A stretch of 64,000 bases of DNA, from positions 25,098,052 through 25,162,051 of the forward strand of contig CM060080.1 in assembly GCA_030533445.1 (NCBI GenBank), in the 5' to 3' direction. Origin of the DNA: Cyprinodon diabolis. Taxonomy: Eukaryota; Chordata; Actinopteri; Cyprinodontiformes; Cyprinodontidae. Of this stretch, positions 18,812 through 30,585 are shown piece after piece. Positions within the stretch are counted from its first letter, which is position 1. Each line of letters opens with the position of its first letter. A program made the position numbers and the translations under genes. The notes under the pieces are model-generated. The model saw only the letters and a list, made by a program, of their open reading frames with translations, searched no databases and was not told where the DNA came from.

Positions 18812-21800
18812 ATGGCTAAACAGTACGACGTCTTGTTCAGGTTGCTTCTCCTCGGAGACTCCGGAGTGGGGAAGACCTGCATGCTGCGAAGGTTCACGGA
18901 AGGTGAATTTGATCCTTCGCATATTTCCACCATCGGTAAGACTAGAAAAGTCATCAGACAAGTTCTCAGTGTTTCAGCCACAGGATGAACCGGATAAACA
19001 CTCAGTATAGGACAACTCTACATGTCTGAGAATTATTTTTAGTATTTCTTCTGCCATCATTGTTTTTCCCTTTTATATTGAATTTATTTATTGGTATAAT
19101 ATCACGGACTACTTCAGGTCCCTCTGCAAATAGTTAGTTTTTTCTAAAACATTTTGAAAGAAAAAGAAAGTCTAAACTAAATGTTACTCTTTCTCAGTCT
19201 GATTCTTCTTCCTGTGTTTTTGTTTTGTTTTTAGAACAAAAAGTGTGGATTGATGAACACATTAGGGCTTAATATGTCCCCTGCTCCTTTTCCTCTCCAC
19301 TTCTCCCTCATTATTCACTTAGATGGAAAATGTAGCTGGTTGGGCTTTAATGTGCCATGACTAAAAATATCAATTCTCTGCTTTATAGTGTGAATCATTA
19401 AGCTGGGTTATAAATGTCATGAGACTAGTAGGCCGGGCTCAGCTTAACATTGGATTAAACTCTGTTATTTGAGCATTGGACATGAAATCTGGGCTTTAGA
19501 TCTCTGCAGGCAGTACCTTCAAAAAGTATTCAAGCAACTTGATATTTTCAAAATTTGTAATGTTATGGATCAATATATTTTGGGTTCTTTATTTGACAAT
19601 CTTAAAAAAAACATGTCTAATGATTTCTATTATATTAATCTAAAAGTTTATTCACCCCCTTTGCTCTGATACCCCTTAAATAAAATCTTATATAAATGTT
19701 TACAATATAACCTTATTACCAAGAGTCGGCTTATCTCAGTTTAAATGCAGCTGTTCTGCATAGAGCCTCAGAGGGTTTATTTATTTGCATCTATATAGTT
19801 GAGAAGGATTGAAAACTTCAAACATCTCATATTACTTTAAAACAACATTTTATTTCATCTGCAATAAAGTTGGAGCTGGGGTTTAGTTAACGCCTCAAAA
19901 TAGACACTTTCAATTGATCTGACTTTACAAAAAAGTGTCAAAAGGTCAGTTTTGGTGCATAAAGCTGGTGGAGGTATACCTTAAATGAATTACAGCTGTA
20001 AATGCTGCAAAACTGTTTCTTAGAAGTGTTTAATGAGAGGGATAGATGCAAACACCTGCCAAACTTTTTATATGATCATTTCTAGAAATGAAATTAAAAA
20101 AATAGAATTATGCAATTTCTGTTGCAGGTTGCGTATTTTAATTCTGTATCATAATTTCTGTTAAAATCCCATCTAAATACACAAATGAATGTGGAAGTTA
20201 TCTGGGAAGATTGGAAAACTTCAAGGGTTATAAATGCTTTTTGCAAAGCACTGGAGCTCCTGCAGAAGGTTTGAAACATTCACCAGCAACAATTTGGCAT
20301 CACATAGTGTGAGAGATGCAGACGGACTAATTGGAAGGCATGAATCCACGCCAAGCTTTGAATCCTTTATGGGTCAGAGAGTAGATGTGTACTGAAAAAA
20401 AATTAAACTTTTAAACTTCCTTCTACATAGCTATTGTTTTCAAAAATATTTGCTGTCGTAAATCCTAATTTTGATACCAATTAAGAAGATTCTACGAAAC
20501 AATTTAGAGAATGTTTCTTATAAAAGAAGAATCAATTTAAATGCCGTTTTGAAAAAGTTTCCCTCACTAAACCTTTTGTCTGTGTTGGTGGGATGAGGAT
20601 AAAGTTCATAAAGGACTGTGTACAATCTGTGTTTTAATATAACCCAGTTATGCTGTCACTGAGCATAAACAGTGTCACCGTCTCATAATAAGCACATAAT
20701 GGTGTCTCTGAGCTACAGCTTTGAATCCTCACAAGTTACTTATTTAAGGTCACAAATAGGCCTATTTTCTACCCAATGGCCAAAAATGATCCATGCATTA
20801 TCTTTGGAGAATTTTCCGTATTGTGAAGAAACTTTAAGCCTAGAAAAGCCCAAAGAGCTGTTGTCTTTAAGGGAAAATGTTTCCTGATCGAACCGGTTAT
20901 GCTCTGCTTGCAGAACATATTTTCAGAGTCATGCAAAAGGCTTATAGTTGCACATGCTCCCCAGCTTCCTGCTGGGAGAGATCACTTAAAATATGAATCA
21001 GAGGGACCACGACTTCTAAAGAGTACAGTCTTCATGTAAGGTTGAACCAAATAGAAAACTTAATGCTGGAATTTTAAGTTGCAAAGTATTTTATTAAAGA
21101 TTCAAAAGTTCCCTTCGGTTCATCTTTTTATTTATTTTTTTGTTATTTCACAAAAAAATATATAAAATAACATACAGAAGTATTAAAGATAGAAATTATT
21201 TGAGCTGAAGAGTGTTAGTATCAGACGAGTGGGCATAATGTTCATTTTTTCCCCTTATTGTTGTTTGTTTTTTCATAATAATTTGATTAACAGAAAAGAT
21301 TGTGAATTTATTACCTTTAATCAAAACAATTTGTTCTCCAAAGATAAGCAAAAAAAGCAGCTCTGATATGTGAAAATGTCTTTACAAAGAACCGTACATT
21401 TATTTTGAAAATTATTCCATGTAACTGTGCAAAAATCCTACTTCAGTTCTGGTTATATTGCAGATTAGAGAAACTTATTGCAAAATGCAAACTAGTGAGT
21501 TTAAGGATCCCGAACGTCAATTCACTTTGCAGCAATGCTTCCTGTTAAATAAGCATGAGATGATACTAAACGGCCGATTGTATCAAGTCATGTATTTTGC
21601 ACTAATTCCTCACACTGAAAATTTGTATTTTTAGTTTTTAGAGATTTCTTTTTGCATCATCTGTAACAAAATTCTATCTTCCTGGTTTTTTGTTTAGGAG
21701 TGGATTTTAAAATGAAAACTATAGAGATCGATGGACTCAGGGTCCGAGTACAGATTTGGTACGTTGTTAATTCTTTCAATACAGAAAGTAATTTCTCACC

Positions 21801-24310
21801 TAAATGCCGATAGCTCTCTTTATGACTGTTCTCTTAAGTGTTTTATCTCCTTTGCAGGGACACCGCTGGACAGGAGCGCTATCAGACTATCACCAAACAG
21901 TACTACAGGCGGGCCCAGGTATTAATATTACAAACTTTACTTTAAATGATCAAAAATTCCTTCATTCCTCCTCCTAATCGTTTGTTGCAGGGTATTATAT
22001 TTGTGTATGACATCACAGACAGGGCGTCTTTTCAGCACATAGCGAAGTGGGCCGGTGATGTAGATGAAGTAAGAGCTCTAATTTAACTCTAATTACTCTT
22101 CCATCAGGTTGATGGAGCAATTTACTGCACTGTTTGAGTTCAAATGTTCTTTATTTTTTTTTTTACACATAGAACGCTCCAGATGATGTTCAAACCATTT
22201 TGGTTGGAAACAAAGCAGATGAAGAGTGCAGCAGACAAGTAACAAAGGAACAAGGACAAAAGGTACAATTTGGCTTCTCCGTTATTTACTGGTTTTCAGA
22301 AAGTTGATTTGTGAAGAAGGAAGTACAAACCTGCAAATGAATTGAAATGTTATCAGAAGGTTCCATTATTTCTGTAATGCAATTCAAAACAAATACAACA
22401 CAGATGAATTACACACAGGCAGATGTTTTCCAGCCTGAAGATTGATTCAGACCCATACAAATTTATCATAAAAATGGAAGCTTAATAAAAAATTTTGTCT
22501 ACTATCCACTTAAATGCTGTCATTTTTTTTTAATTAATGCATATTTAATTTACTTTGAAGAGATGTGCAAATTAATTTGTATCATTCTGTAGAAATGTAT
22601 TGAGCAAAAGCTAATTTCAAATGTATTCCCTTAGAATTACGTTATTAAATATGCAAGTATTTTTTCCTTAATGCTGCAGTTAAACTGCTGATGATTAAAC
22701 ATGTGATTGAAAAGAAAAATGACAGTGACTTTGCTGGTCTCGTGTATTTCCATTCTGACCTTATAAAATCTTACAGCTAGCAGAAACCTACGGCATGGAG
22801 TTCTTTGAGGCCAGCGCTTCCACTAGCAGCAACATCAGCGAGGTATTGCTGATCCAGAATAAATCTCATTTCAGTTATATTTATAGTGTCTTCTAAAAGT
22901 GATTATGCCCCTTTTATTTCCTCAAACCACATTGAATAATAATGGAAATGTATCTAGCAAAGCAAAACACAATGTAGAACATCATTGTGATTCCAGATTA
23001 TACGAAAAATATATTTTTTCATATTTGAACCACTGCTTGCAGACTTTACTCTCCTGCAATTAGAGCTGCAGGTCTTTTGATGTACACTATTAGCTTTTTG
23101 CATGTAGTGACTGATCTTATTGATCATTTTTTTCACACAAAAGTTCAAGCGTAGTCTGATTGGAAAGTTTTGCTAAAGATTTTACACTGGTTTGATTTTC
23201 GGTGGATTATCACCACACATGAACATGGCTCTGGCTGTAAGCCTGCTAAACAGTGGTGGTTTTAGATATGGGCAATATGGGTGGTTGTCCAGGGTAGCAT
23301 TAGAAAGGGGTGCAAAATCATCAGAGGAAAAAAAAAATACAATAAATCAATCAGATTCCCCTTAAATAGGTTCTTTATTGCCTTTACGCATTTGCAGTCG
23401 ACAGGAGTTGGTTTTTGGTGCTTTGTGTGAGACTGAGTTGCATTTTATTCCCCAAAATTTGGATGAACCTTCTATAAAACCTGTATTTTGATTAGTTTGA
23501 TGGCAGCAAAAGGGGTGCTTGCTTTCAACATAACAATAATAATCATTATTATTATTGTAAAACTTGTCATTTTATTGGCTCTCTAGGCAGTTAAATTACC
23601 TTTAAAATATATGCTTATTTTAGTTATGCAGCCAAGATATATAGCCATATAGTAAAAGGCACAGAGGCAGGTCTATTCTTGGATCATTGCACACTTTTAG
23701 ATAATTAGATGGAAAGTTTGAAAATGAAAAAAATATTCGCTCCAGTGTGATTTTGGGGGTAAAATTGCCGAGTAAAAGATATAAGCACAATCTGGAATAA
23801 TATGGCATATTTTGGATACGCTGATGACTCCAGAAGTTACTTTGAGTTATGTTTGAACTGATGCAGTTTAGGCTGTGTTTTAGTCACATGTTTTTTATAT
23901 TTTCAGAAACTAGAAAGTGTTAGCTTTCTAGTTTTTAATTTGGGCTTACAGTTCCTTAGTTATTTGCTTTTCCATTTTGGGTATGCAAAAAGGCGAGAAT
24001 TACTTAAAATTAGGTAGATGTTAAGAGGTTAATACATTGTACATACGCAAAATACACTGAGGTTTGTGATTTTAATGTGATAAATCTAAAAAAAAAATGA
24101 TTATGTAGCATGGCTTTTAAAAGGAATTTAATATTTCTCCATCTTTTCTTGCTGTAGTCATTCATACGTGTGACAGAACTGGTTCTTAAAGCTCAAAAGA
24201 GAGACGTGGACAACCTTCTGGGGTCTCTGGACAGCTATTTGGATCAGATTGCTCTGCAGGAAGAGAAGAGCAGTCAGGATAATCAAGCACAGAGGACTTG
24301 TGCCTGTTAA
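18812..24310 (+). CDS. rab15: Rab15 small GTPase
   Basis: Membrane-attached switch protein of early/recycling endosome traffic. Seven coding exons, all GT-AG: 18812-18935, 21698-21758, 21858-21918, 21991-22068, 22173-22262, 22777-22842 and 24158-24310, adding to 210 residues (mammalian Rab15 is about this size). Motifs: P-loop GDSGVGKT near residues 15-22, the switch I region up to [18 protein letters not shown] (G3 and switch II), NKADE (G4), and SAS in place of the usual ETSA (G5, FFEASAS). [13 protein letters not shown] and VDFKMKTIE are Rab15-like, which with the max-gpx2 neighbourhood favours Rab15 over Rab8/10/13. It ends T-C-A-C, a CXC prenylation motif for double geranylgeranylation. 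The start is the first ATG in frame. Confidence 0.93.
18936..21697 (+). other. rab15 intron 1
   Basis: 2.76 kb, donor gtaaga and acceptor tgtttag. It contains a Tc1-like remnant (19510-20140); otherwise AT-rich with no recognisable feature. Confidence 0.75.
19510..20140 (+). mobile_element. Internally deleted, decayed Tc1-like element
   Basis: The left part reads CAGTACCTTCAAAAAGTATTCAAG.., then ..ATTCACCCCCTTTGCTCTGATACCCCTTAAATAAAATC.. and ..CAGCTGTTCTGCATAGAGCCTCAGAGGGTTT. The right part carries the transposase 3' end (AAAGCTGGTGGAGGTATACC..ACAGCTGTAAATGCTGCAAAACTG). The centre of the gene is missing. It is a different, much older family from the intact element at 17045. Confidence 0.7.
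22843..24157 (+). other. rab15 intron 6
   Basis: 1.3 kb, AT-rich, no gene. One perfect short hairpin, AAACTAGAAAG/CTTTCTAGTTT, lies near 23908-23935. Introns 2 to 5 are short and featureless. Confidence 0.7.
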
Positions 24311-25252
24311 AGGATGAAGGCTGTAGGAATATCTAAGGTTACATCTTTTTAACTGCTTACTGACTGCTTAAAACATAACTTCACACACTGGAGGGCGCTG
24401 GATCTCTTAATTTTTTAATGTAGGTTGCAAAGGATGCAGTAAACAGCAGCTGCCAGTAGAGGGCGTGTCTGGCTGAAAACAGGAAATCTTGGTGCCAGAT
24501 AAATGTGTTCAAATCAAATTAATTCTCTCTTCAAAGGTGGATTTTTACCATATATATGCATCATCAGTTTACTGAATTTATTTAATTTTTAAGTTTTATT
24601 GTCATTTTTATTATTAGTTGATGCTCAAAGGAACGTTAACAACCGTATTTTTTCAAGGACTATTACAGAAAGGTCAGATCACAGATCTGAATTATTAGGC
24701 TGGAAACTCGAACCAAGTTGGGGTAGTTTCATTTAATCTGTGGACTTTCACCTCAAAGGAAACACAGCTCTGCCATGTGGAGGAATATTTATCAAAATGT
24801 TGCTTTAAGAACTCATTTTTCAATACTTTTGGAAAATTGAAGACATGTCCTACACTGAAAATACTGCTACAGACAAGGAGATTCATGTTTCTTAAGGAGA
24901 TTGTTGAAGTTTGTTATAAAATTCTAAATAAGAACTGAAATGTTAATGTAAAACAACTGTTTCCATGTTTAAACAAAACAAAATTGTCAATCTTAAGAGT
25001 CATTTCATCAGGACTGCATTGATGTTAGGTGTACAGGGAGTTCAGTTTGTAGCCTCATATAATTTTCATCAGATCCTGGCAGATGTAGCTGATTGTTTTA
25101 ATTTTTGATGACTAGGAAAGCTGATACACGTACAAAGAGCTGCAGAATAGCCAAACACACTAAATTAAACTGGCTTCTCAAATGAGTTCGGTCATGTTTT
25201 TTTTCCTACACTTTATTTACTTTATTCAACACTTTTATGTTGTACAATAAAA
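24311..25252 (+). other. rab15 3' UTR
   Basis: From the TAA at 24308-24310 to an AATAAA at 25246-25251. No ORF of interest; AT-rich. Confidence 0.55.
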
Positions 25253-26003
25253 TATTTCTGTGTATTTCGCCCTGTTTATTATGTTAAAATAATAATGATT
25301 GCTTATGAAGTAGGGAAAAAAAAACAATACAAAGTCTTGCAAAAATCTGGGTCCAACTTTATGTACTTTGATATTTCTAAACAAAATGTATTTCATCCGA
25401 AAGTATTCAGAATTATAGTCTAATATTAATAAGGCCTCAACATGAGTAAACAAGCAGCAGCCCAAAGAAGAAGGAACATCCAAGACTGTTTAGAGATTAG
25501 GTTTTGGAGAAACTGAAAACAGGGTAAAGTTATGAAATCATGGTCATTAAAATCAGAATCAGATTGACTTATTCCATGATAGAAAATTGGCAAAAATTTA
25601 AGTTTTAATGAGCACAGCTGGTTGAAGCACAAAGCAAAGGATGTGAACCATTCATTTCAAGAAAGGTGTTTTTTTTCCTGGTATTGACTCTTCAAATGTA
25701 CACCAGTGTTTTCAGGGTTTTATTTTGTCATTTTGATTTTACTTAGTGACTTTGCACTAATTTGATTGATAACATTTTCCTTCAAATGCACTTTATGTGA
25801 TGTACTTGATTGGCTTTTACAATCAGTTTCCTCCCTCTACTGTATCTGGAACTTGTATGGAGAGTTTATCACCAGGCGATCAGTTTCCTGCAGGGCTATA
25901 TGACACCGTGAAAGGCAACTTTCTGCTCTGAGGGAGTCAGGTGATCCGGGTGTTGGATACAGTCGCATTTTGAGCCCCAGTCTCCCTGTAAAGAGGCACC
26001 AAA
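25253..26003. other. rab15-gpx2 intergenic region and gpx2 5' flank
   Basis: No gene. The last 150 bp before the gpx2 ATG are less AT-rich. A gctatatgac string near 25898 could be a weak TATA element, but this is not secure. Confidence 0.45.
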
Positions 26004-26740
26004 ATGACCTTCATTGCTAAGACTTTCTATGATCTGAGGGCCACCTCACTGGAAGGGGACTCTGTGGACTTCAATGTCTTCAGGGGACGTGTTGTCCTCA
26101 TAGAAAATGTGGCCTCGCACTGAGGCACCACCACCCGGGACTTCAGCGAGCTCAACCAGCTACAGAGCAAGTACCCCCATCGGCTGGTGGTCCTGGGCTT
26201 CCCTTGTAACCAGTTTGGATATCAGGTGAGTTGAGCTGCAGGTTCGTCTGAATTACTTGGATGTTAAATCTATGCTGCTGTTAAATACTTCAAAGATGAG
26301 CTAATTTCCTAAGGGGGATTTAGAAAAATGATTGGAGTTAGTAGAAAGAGATCCACAGCATTCATGTCTGTATTGGATGTTTTCAGGAGAACTGTAGCAA
26401 TGGGGAGATTCTGCACTCACTGGAGCATGTACGACCAGGTGGGGGCTTCAAGCCCAACTTCACCTTGTTCGAGAAGTGCAACGTCAACGGAGCAAACACC
26501 CATCCAGTCTTTGCCTATCTGAAAGCCAAACTACCGTATCCTGAAGACGACTCTAGTTCCCTCATGCAGGATCCCCGATTTCTGGTGTGGAGTCCAGTCA
26601 CCAGGGCCGACATCTCCTGGAACTTTGAGAAATTCCTCATCGGGCCTGAGGGAGAGCCTTTTAAGAGATACAGCAAGAATTTCCCAACTATTGATGTAGA
26701 GCCTGACATTCAAAGACTGCTTAGATTAACAAAGACCTAA
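26004..26740 (+). CDS. gpx2: Glutathione peroxidase 2, selenoprotein
   Basis: Reduces hydrogen peroxide and lipid hydroperoxides using glutathione; in mammals an epithelial, mainly gut, enzyme. Exon 1 26004-26225, exon 2 26387-26740, GT-AG, together 191 codons before the stop (human GPX2: 190). The 40th codon is TGA at 26121-26123 in NVASH-U-GTTTRDF, exactly the selenocysteine position of GPX1/GPX2. Other catalytic partners are present: [10 protein letters not shown] (Gln) and [15 protein letters not shown] (Trp). [11 protein letters not shown] and the lack of an N-terminal extension fit GPX2 rather than GPX1, as does its place next to rab15. A SECIS hairpin follows in the 3' UTR. A gene caller that treats TGA as stop would truncate this protein. 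Confidence 0.96.
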
Positions 26741-26945
26741 GAATAGCCTGTGCTGCTTATGGCTTTTCATCCGTCGCAGTCAACGCTGAAATGCTGGCCT
26801 CCACATTTTTAAGCCTTAGTAAATGAGGGTGATATTCTAAAACGCTGATGGTATATCATCTGAGGTCATATAAGTCCTTAAAGATAGTGGAAGTTTTGTT
26901 TCATGTTTCAAAAATTTCTGGGAAATAAAAGCAGTGTTTTATAGA
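26741..26945 (+). other. gpx2 3' UTR
   Basis: Short 3' UTR containing the SECIS; AATAAA at 26924-26929 is the probable poly(A) signal. Confidence 0.7.
26815..26872 (+). promoter_or_regulatory. SECIS element of gpx2
   Basis: The 3' UTR carries ATGA at 26823-26826 and TGA at 26861-26863, able to form the non-Watson-Crick quartet. GGTGATAT (26828-26835) pairs with ATATCATC (26853-26860) with one G-U pair. The apical part contains the unpaired AAAA run (about 26839-26842). Spacing and order fit the eukaryotic SECIS, which directs Sec insertion at the TGA about 700 nt upstream. Found by eye, without a folding program. Confidence 0.9.
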
Positions 26946-29160
26946 AATGATCAGTTGAAAAACAAGGATATAAACTTTTAGTTTCTTGTCTTACATTAGT
27001 GCTATCAGCAGATGGTGCTACCGAGTTAATCATGCAAATGGAAACCCCAGTCATGCTTTTATCAAATGGAAAAATTCAAACAATATGTTTGCACTGAAAT
27101 AAAAACTTAAAATTCACATTGATCTCTCAGAGATGTTTTTTATTTTTATTTTATTTATTTACTTTAAGTCTCAAAAATCATCTACTACCACTAAGCAAAC
27201 CTCACAATAAAGGTGTTTGAACAACTACCTAGAACAATAAATCTTGAGGTGCAGCAGATGGAATTTGGCATTATTTTTAGCACCTTCTAAAATAACCAAC
27301 AGGATATACATCAGCATTACGTACTGACCTCTAAGCAGCCAATTATTCAAGCTACATTTCCATGTGAATTTTGCTGATACAAGTAACCTATGCAGCTGCA
27401 GGAATGCATTAGTGCCTCATAGCTTCCTAAAGACGGCTCCTAAATCAATCATTTAAGCATTGGCCTTGCTGTGGTGTGATAAGCTCTCATCCAGCTTTGG
27501 TTTTCCATGTACGGACAGCTTTGTTTGCAATGTCCGCAGATTAACATGGGATTTTCTGGACATCCGCTCACATTCACATCAGTTCATGATGTCGGAGCTG
27601 CAGCACAGGTCAGGCAGGGTCCTGATGGGTTTTGCATCGAATGCTCTGGGGTCAAAGACGTAAGCCCACAACACTTTACAATTTTTATCTGTGTTTGTGT
27701 TGGCTCTTATGGTTATAAACTACATCCCTTATTTTGCATGTATACAAATGACACTAGAAAAAGTTTGGTTCTAATGCATGTCGACGTGTCATTTATTTAA
27801 AGGCTACAACTGTCACTGATGCTTTGCTGCATTTCTGGTGTTTTGCTTGCAGGAAAAGATCATTAAAGGTATTCTGTGTATGTTATAATTTACACAAGTC
27901 AAAAAGAAGTTGTAGAAAATCTTTAAATGACAATAAGAAAGGCATGAGAACTATATTTTATAATTTAGAAAACAAAAACATGTCCAAACATGTTAGACCA
28001 GCTGTTTCTTTTAACATAGTTACTTAAAAACATGAACATACCAGTTTAGGTTAATTGGCTGCAATAAATTGGCTTCTTGTGTAAATATTGTGTCTATAAT
28101 TATGCTGAACTAATTTAGTCTTTAATGATTTAAGAAAACAATTCTAATTGTAAGATTTCTCTAGACTCCATTCTTGGGAGTTCATGGGAGTTTTTAGTTA
28201 ACATCTACATTTTCCCTTAGCTCAGATTAAGAAATGTTACTCGCCTATTGCCTCATAGTGGTGACAACCTTACAATTCATGAGCACATGCATACATTAAA
28301 TCATTGTTTTAATAATATAATTAGTGAGGTCAGGATTTATTTCAGTCAAATGTGGAAAGTATGCATTGTTTTTAGTCTCAAAATGTCAGATTAGATAAAA
28401 ACTGAATTTGAGTTCACAAGGTGAAAGACCGAGGTTTTAAGTCAGGTTTATCCGTCTACCTCACAATCATTAAGAAATCTCCAAAAAATTAAGGATTTCC
28501 ACACATGCTACCAAAACCCATTAGAATACAAGGACTTCTAGTATAACATCTTTTATTTTGGAAGACAAGTCTAAATTTGATTTATTTGGACACCAGAACA
28601 AAGTGTCATGCGCCATTACACCATAGCAGGGCTGCAACTAACAATGTTTTTTGTGCTACCAATTAATCTATTGATTATTTATTCTAATTATCAATTAATA
28701 ATCAGATAGCAAAAAATATATATTTTATTTACAGAATAAAAAAAGGTGAAACTTAAACTTTTCCACTTGAGGAGTTCTGAATAGATCATACTGAAAGATG
28801 AAAATGTTTTCTTTTCCCTTAAAATGTAAAATATTTTAACTTTTTTTAATTTTTTTGCAATATTGGTATAATCACTGCTCTAATTGTGTTGCTCTGTCAG
28901 CTAAAGGCATGTTTTTGAGTCTCTATACTCTAGTTGACATGTAGTCGTTACAAAATTAGTTGATGATTATTTTAATTATCGATTAATCATGATACACCAG
29001 AGTTCGATCACACTTTCCTTTTTTTAATGGGTAAAACAAAATTTGTAATTTTTGTGTACCTGCTGATTAAGTTGTTTTCTTCTAATATACCTAAATGTGA
29101 ACAACCTTTAAAAAAAAAATTCAACCACTGCATTTTTGAACCAGAGTGAGAGCTCTTTCA
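26946..29160. other. gpx2-sipa1l1 intergenic region
   Basis: No supportable gene. Two overlapping frames at 27460-27800 include a cysteine-bearing stretch that ends at a GT, but I recognise no protein and see no partner exon. One hAT-type MITE at 28627-28994. The rest is AT-rich. Confidence 0.55.
28627..28994 (+). mobile_element. hAT-type MITE, 'agggctgcaactaac' family
   Basis: Starts CAGGGCTGCAACTAAC; the right side carries TTAGTTGATGATTATTTTAATTATCGATTAATC. The flanks are CACCATAG (28619-28626) and CACCAGAG (28995-29002), a 7 of 8 match consistent with a decayed hAT 8-bp duplication. Non-coding. Confidence 0.72.
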
Positions 29161-29289
29161 TATTTTCCTTTATCCAGCATCCACAGGTGAGCTCTGTTGC
29201 CACAGCAACGCTTTACGTTTTTTTCCCCACTTACCGTGCTTTCTCGCGAGATTCCTGTGGGTAGAGGGAGGTGAGGGGAGGCAGAGCCT

Positions 29290-29541
29290 GAATGATCTCA
29301 TCTCTCCAGCAGCTGCATACCGCAGCGAAGCAAAGCCGTAACTTTCTATCAAACTTCCGAGTTGCCTTTCGGAACCAGGCGGAGGGGCAATTTCCAGGAC
29401 TGAAACCGAAGCCAACACGTTCCTTAGGAAGGCGAGGAAAGGAGCCGCCGCGTATTTTTGTGCGGGACCTAAAACAGCAGCACCTTTAGTTGAGACAAAA
29501 GGAGGAAAACGGCGCTGTGTGACATCCTAAACGGAGAAAAG
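29290..29541 (+). other. sipa1l1: Probable non-coding first exon of sipa1l1, with GC-rich promoter
   Basis: A GC-richer, CpG-containing island (about 29190-29560) in AT-rich surroundings, with CTCGCGAGAT at about 29254. It ends in a strong donor, GAGAAAAG|gtgagt, at 29541/29542. No conserved coding frame crosses it. The next plus-strand acceptor followed by a known gene is at 57499/57500, just before the sipa1l1 start codon, so I infer a 5' UTR exon of that gene. The transcription start is unknown. An independent gene starting here cannot be excluded. Confidence 0.55.
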
Positions 29542-30464
29542 GTGAGTGGGGAACGTGGTCCTGGTCATGTGTAAAGCGCACTGACATCTGTCGGCTCTCT
29601 CTGTTAGAAAACAACGCATATCTTTGTGTATTTTTTTTCTTTTTTCCAGTGCGCAATCAGTGCCAGTGGTGTCTCTTTTTTAACTAATGGTGGTGACACC
29701 GTCTGTTTCACTGCTGTTGTCAAAATTCAGAAATTCCCTTGAATCTCAAGGGCCCTTTTTGTACACAGGTGGTATTTTCCACGCTCCAGAATAACACGAA
29801 GGATGTAGGCTGATCTAAACAAATGAATGTGTCACCAACCGTTTACCTGGAGATTTCCTTCTCCTTTATCTGTGTAACCCTGAGTTGTCCCCCAGCCATG
29901 TCCAGCTCTCCTTCTGCTGAACATCAGGCTGATACAAATCACTGGATTTTCTGACTATAAATGCAAAATGTTTAAATCCAGTAGTCCTGATTATCTCAAA
30001 GCAAACTCTACATTTAAAATGTTTTTTTGATGAAGACTTTTAGAGTTTAGTTGTGTTTGAAATGGGCTATATGGCTCTTTGACCAGGGCGACATGACCTG
30101 GGTGGGTGCTACTACTATGAAAAAGTTATGACAGTTGCTAAGTTGTATCCTCAAATGTTTTTTTTTGTTTTTTTTGTGAGTGAGATAACGCTAAATCATT
30201 TTCAGTCTGCTTCATCACCTGCAACGAAATGTAAAAAGAACAGCACAACCAACAGACATGGTACGAGACATACAATAAAGTGACACCTTCAAACTATTGG
30301 TGAAGTAGTATTATTTAATCTGACATGTAGTCTGTGTTACCTGAAGATAAGAATGTGGGCTTTCTGTGTGGTTTTTCAATGAAAAAAATGAAATGAAACG
30401 GGTAGCTTCTGCATTTACTGAATTCTGTTACAGTACCATGCAGCTTTAGACTTACACAGATTTA

Positions 30465-30585
30465 TTTTGTCATTTTGTGTATACAAAAAGAAATTTCGTT
30501 TTAAACAGCTCTAGACAATTTAATTTTTCAAAGTGCAGCCTTGAAAACAGCAATAAATACATACAAAAAAAAAAAAAAAATAGTA
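30465..30585 (+). mobile_element. LINE 3'-tail-like trace
   Basis: 'tttattttgtcattttgtgta..aaaaagaaatttcgttttaaacag' resembles the tail seen at about 6110; a run of 17 A residues follows at about 30566. A related trace in reverse may lie at 31560-31620. Too short to classify. Confidence 0.4.

Noticed and set aside
26004..26126. gpx2 as a pseudogene because of a premature TGA
   Set aside because: The TGA is at the selenocysteine position and a SECIS-like hairpin is present; both exons are otherwise intact.
27460..27800. Possible exon with cysteines (QCPQINMG..., ECSGVKD) ending at a GT
   Set aside because: Not recognisable as churc1 or any other family I know, and no partner exon is seen; two overlapping frames are equally open.
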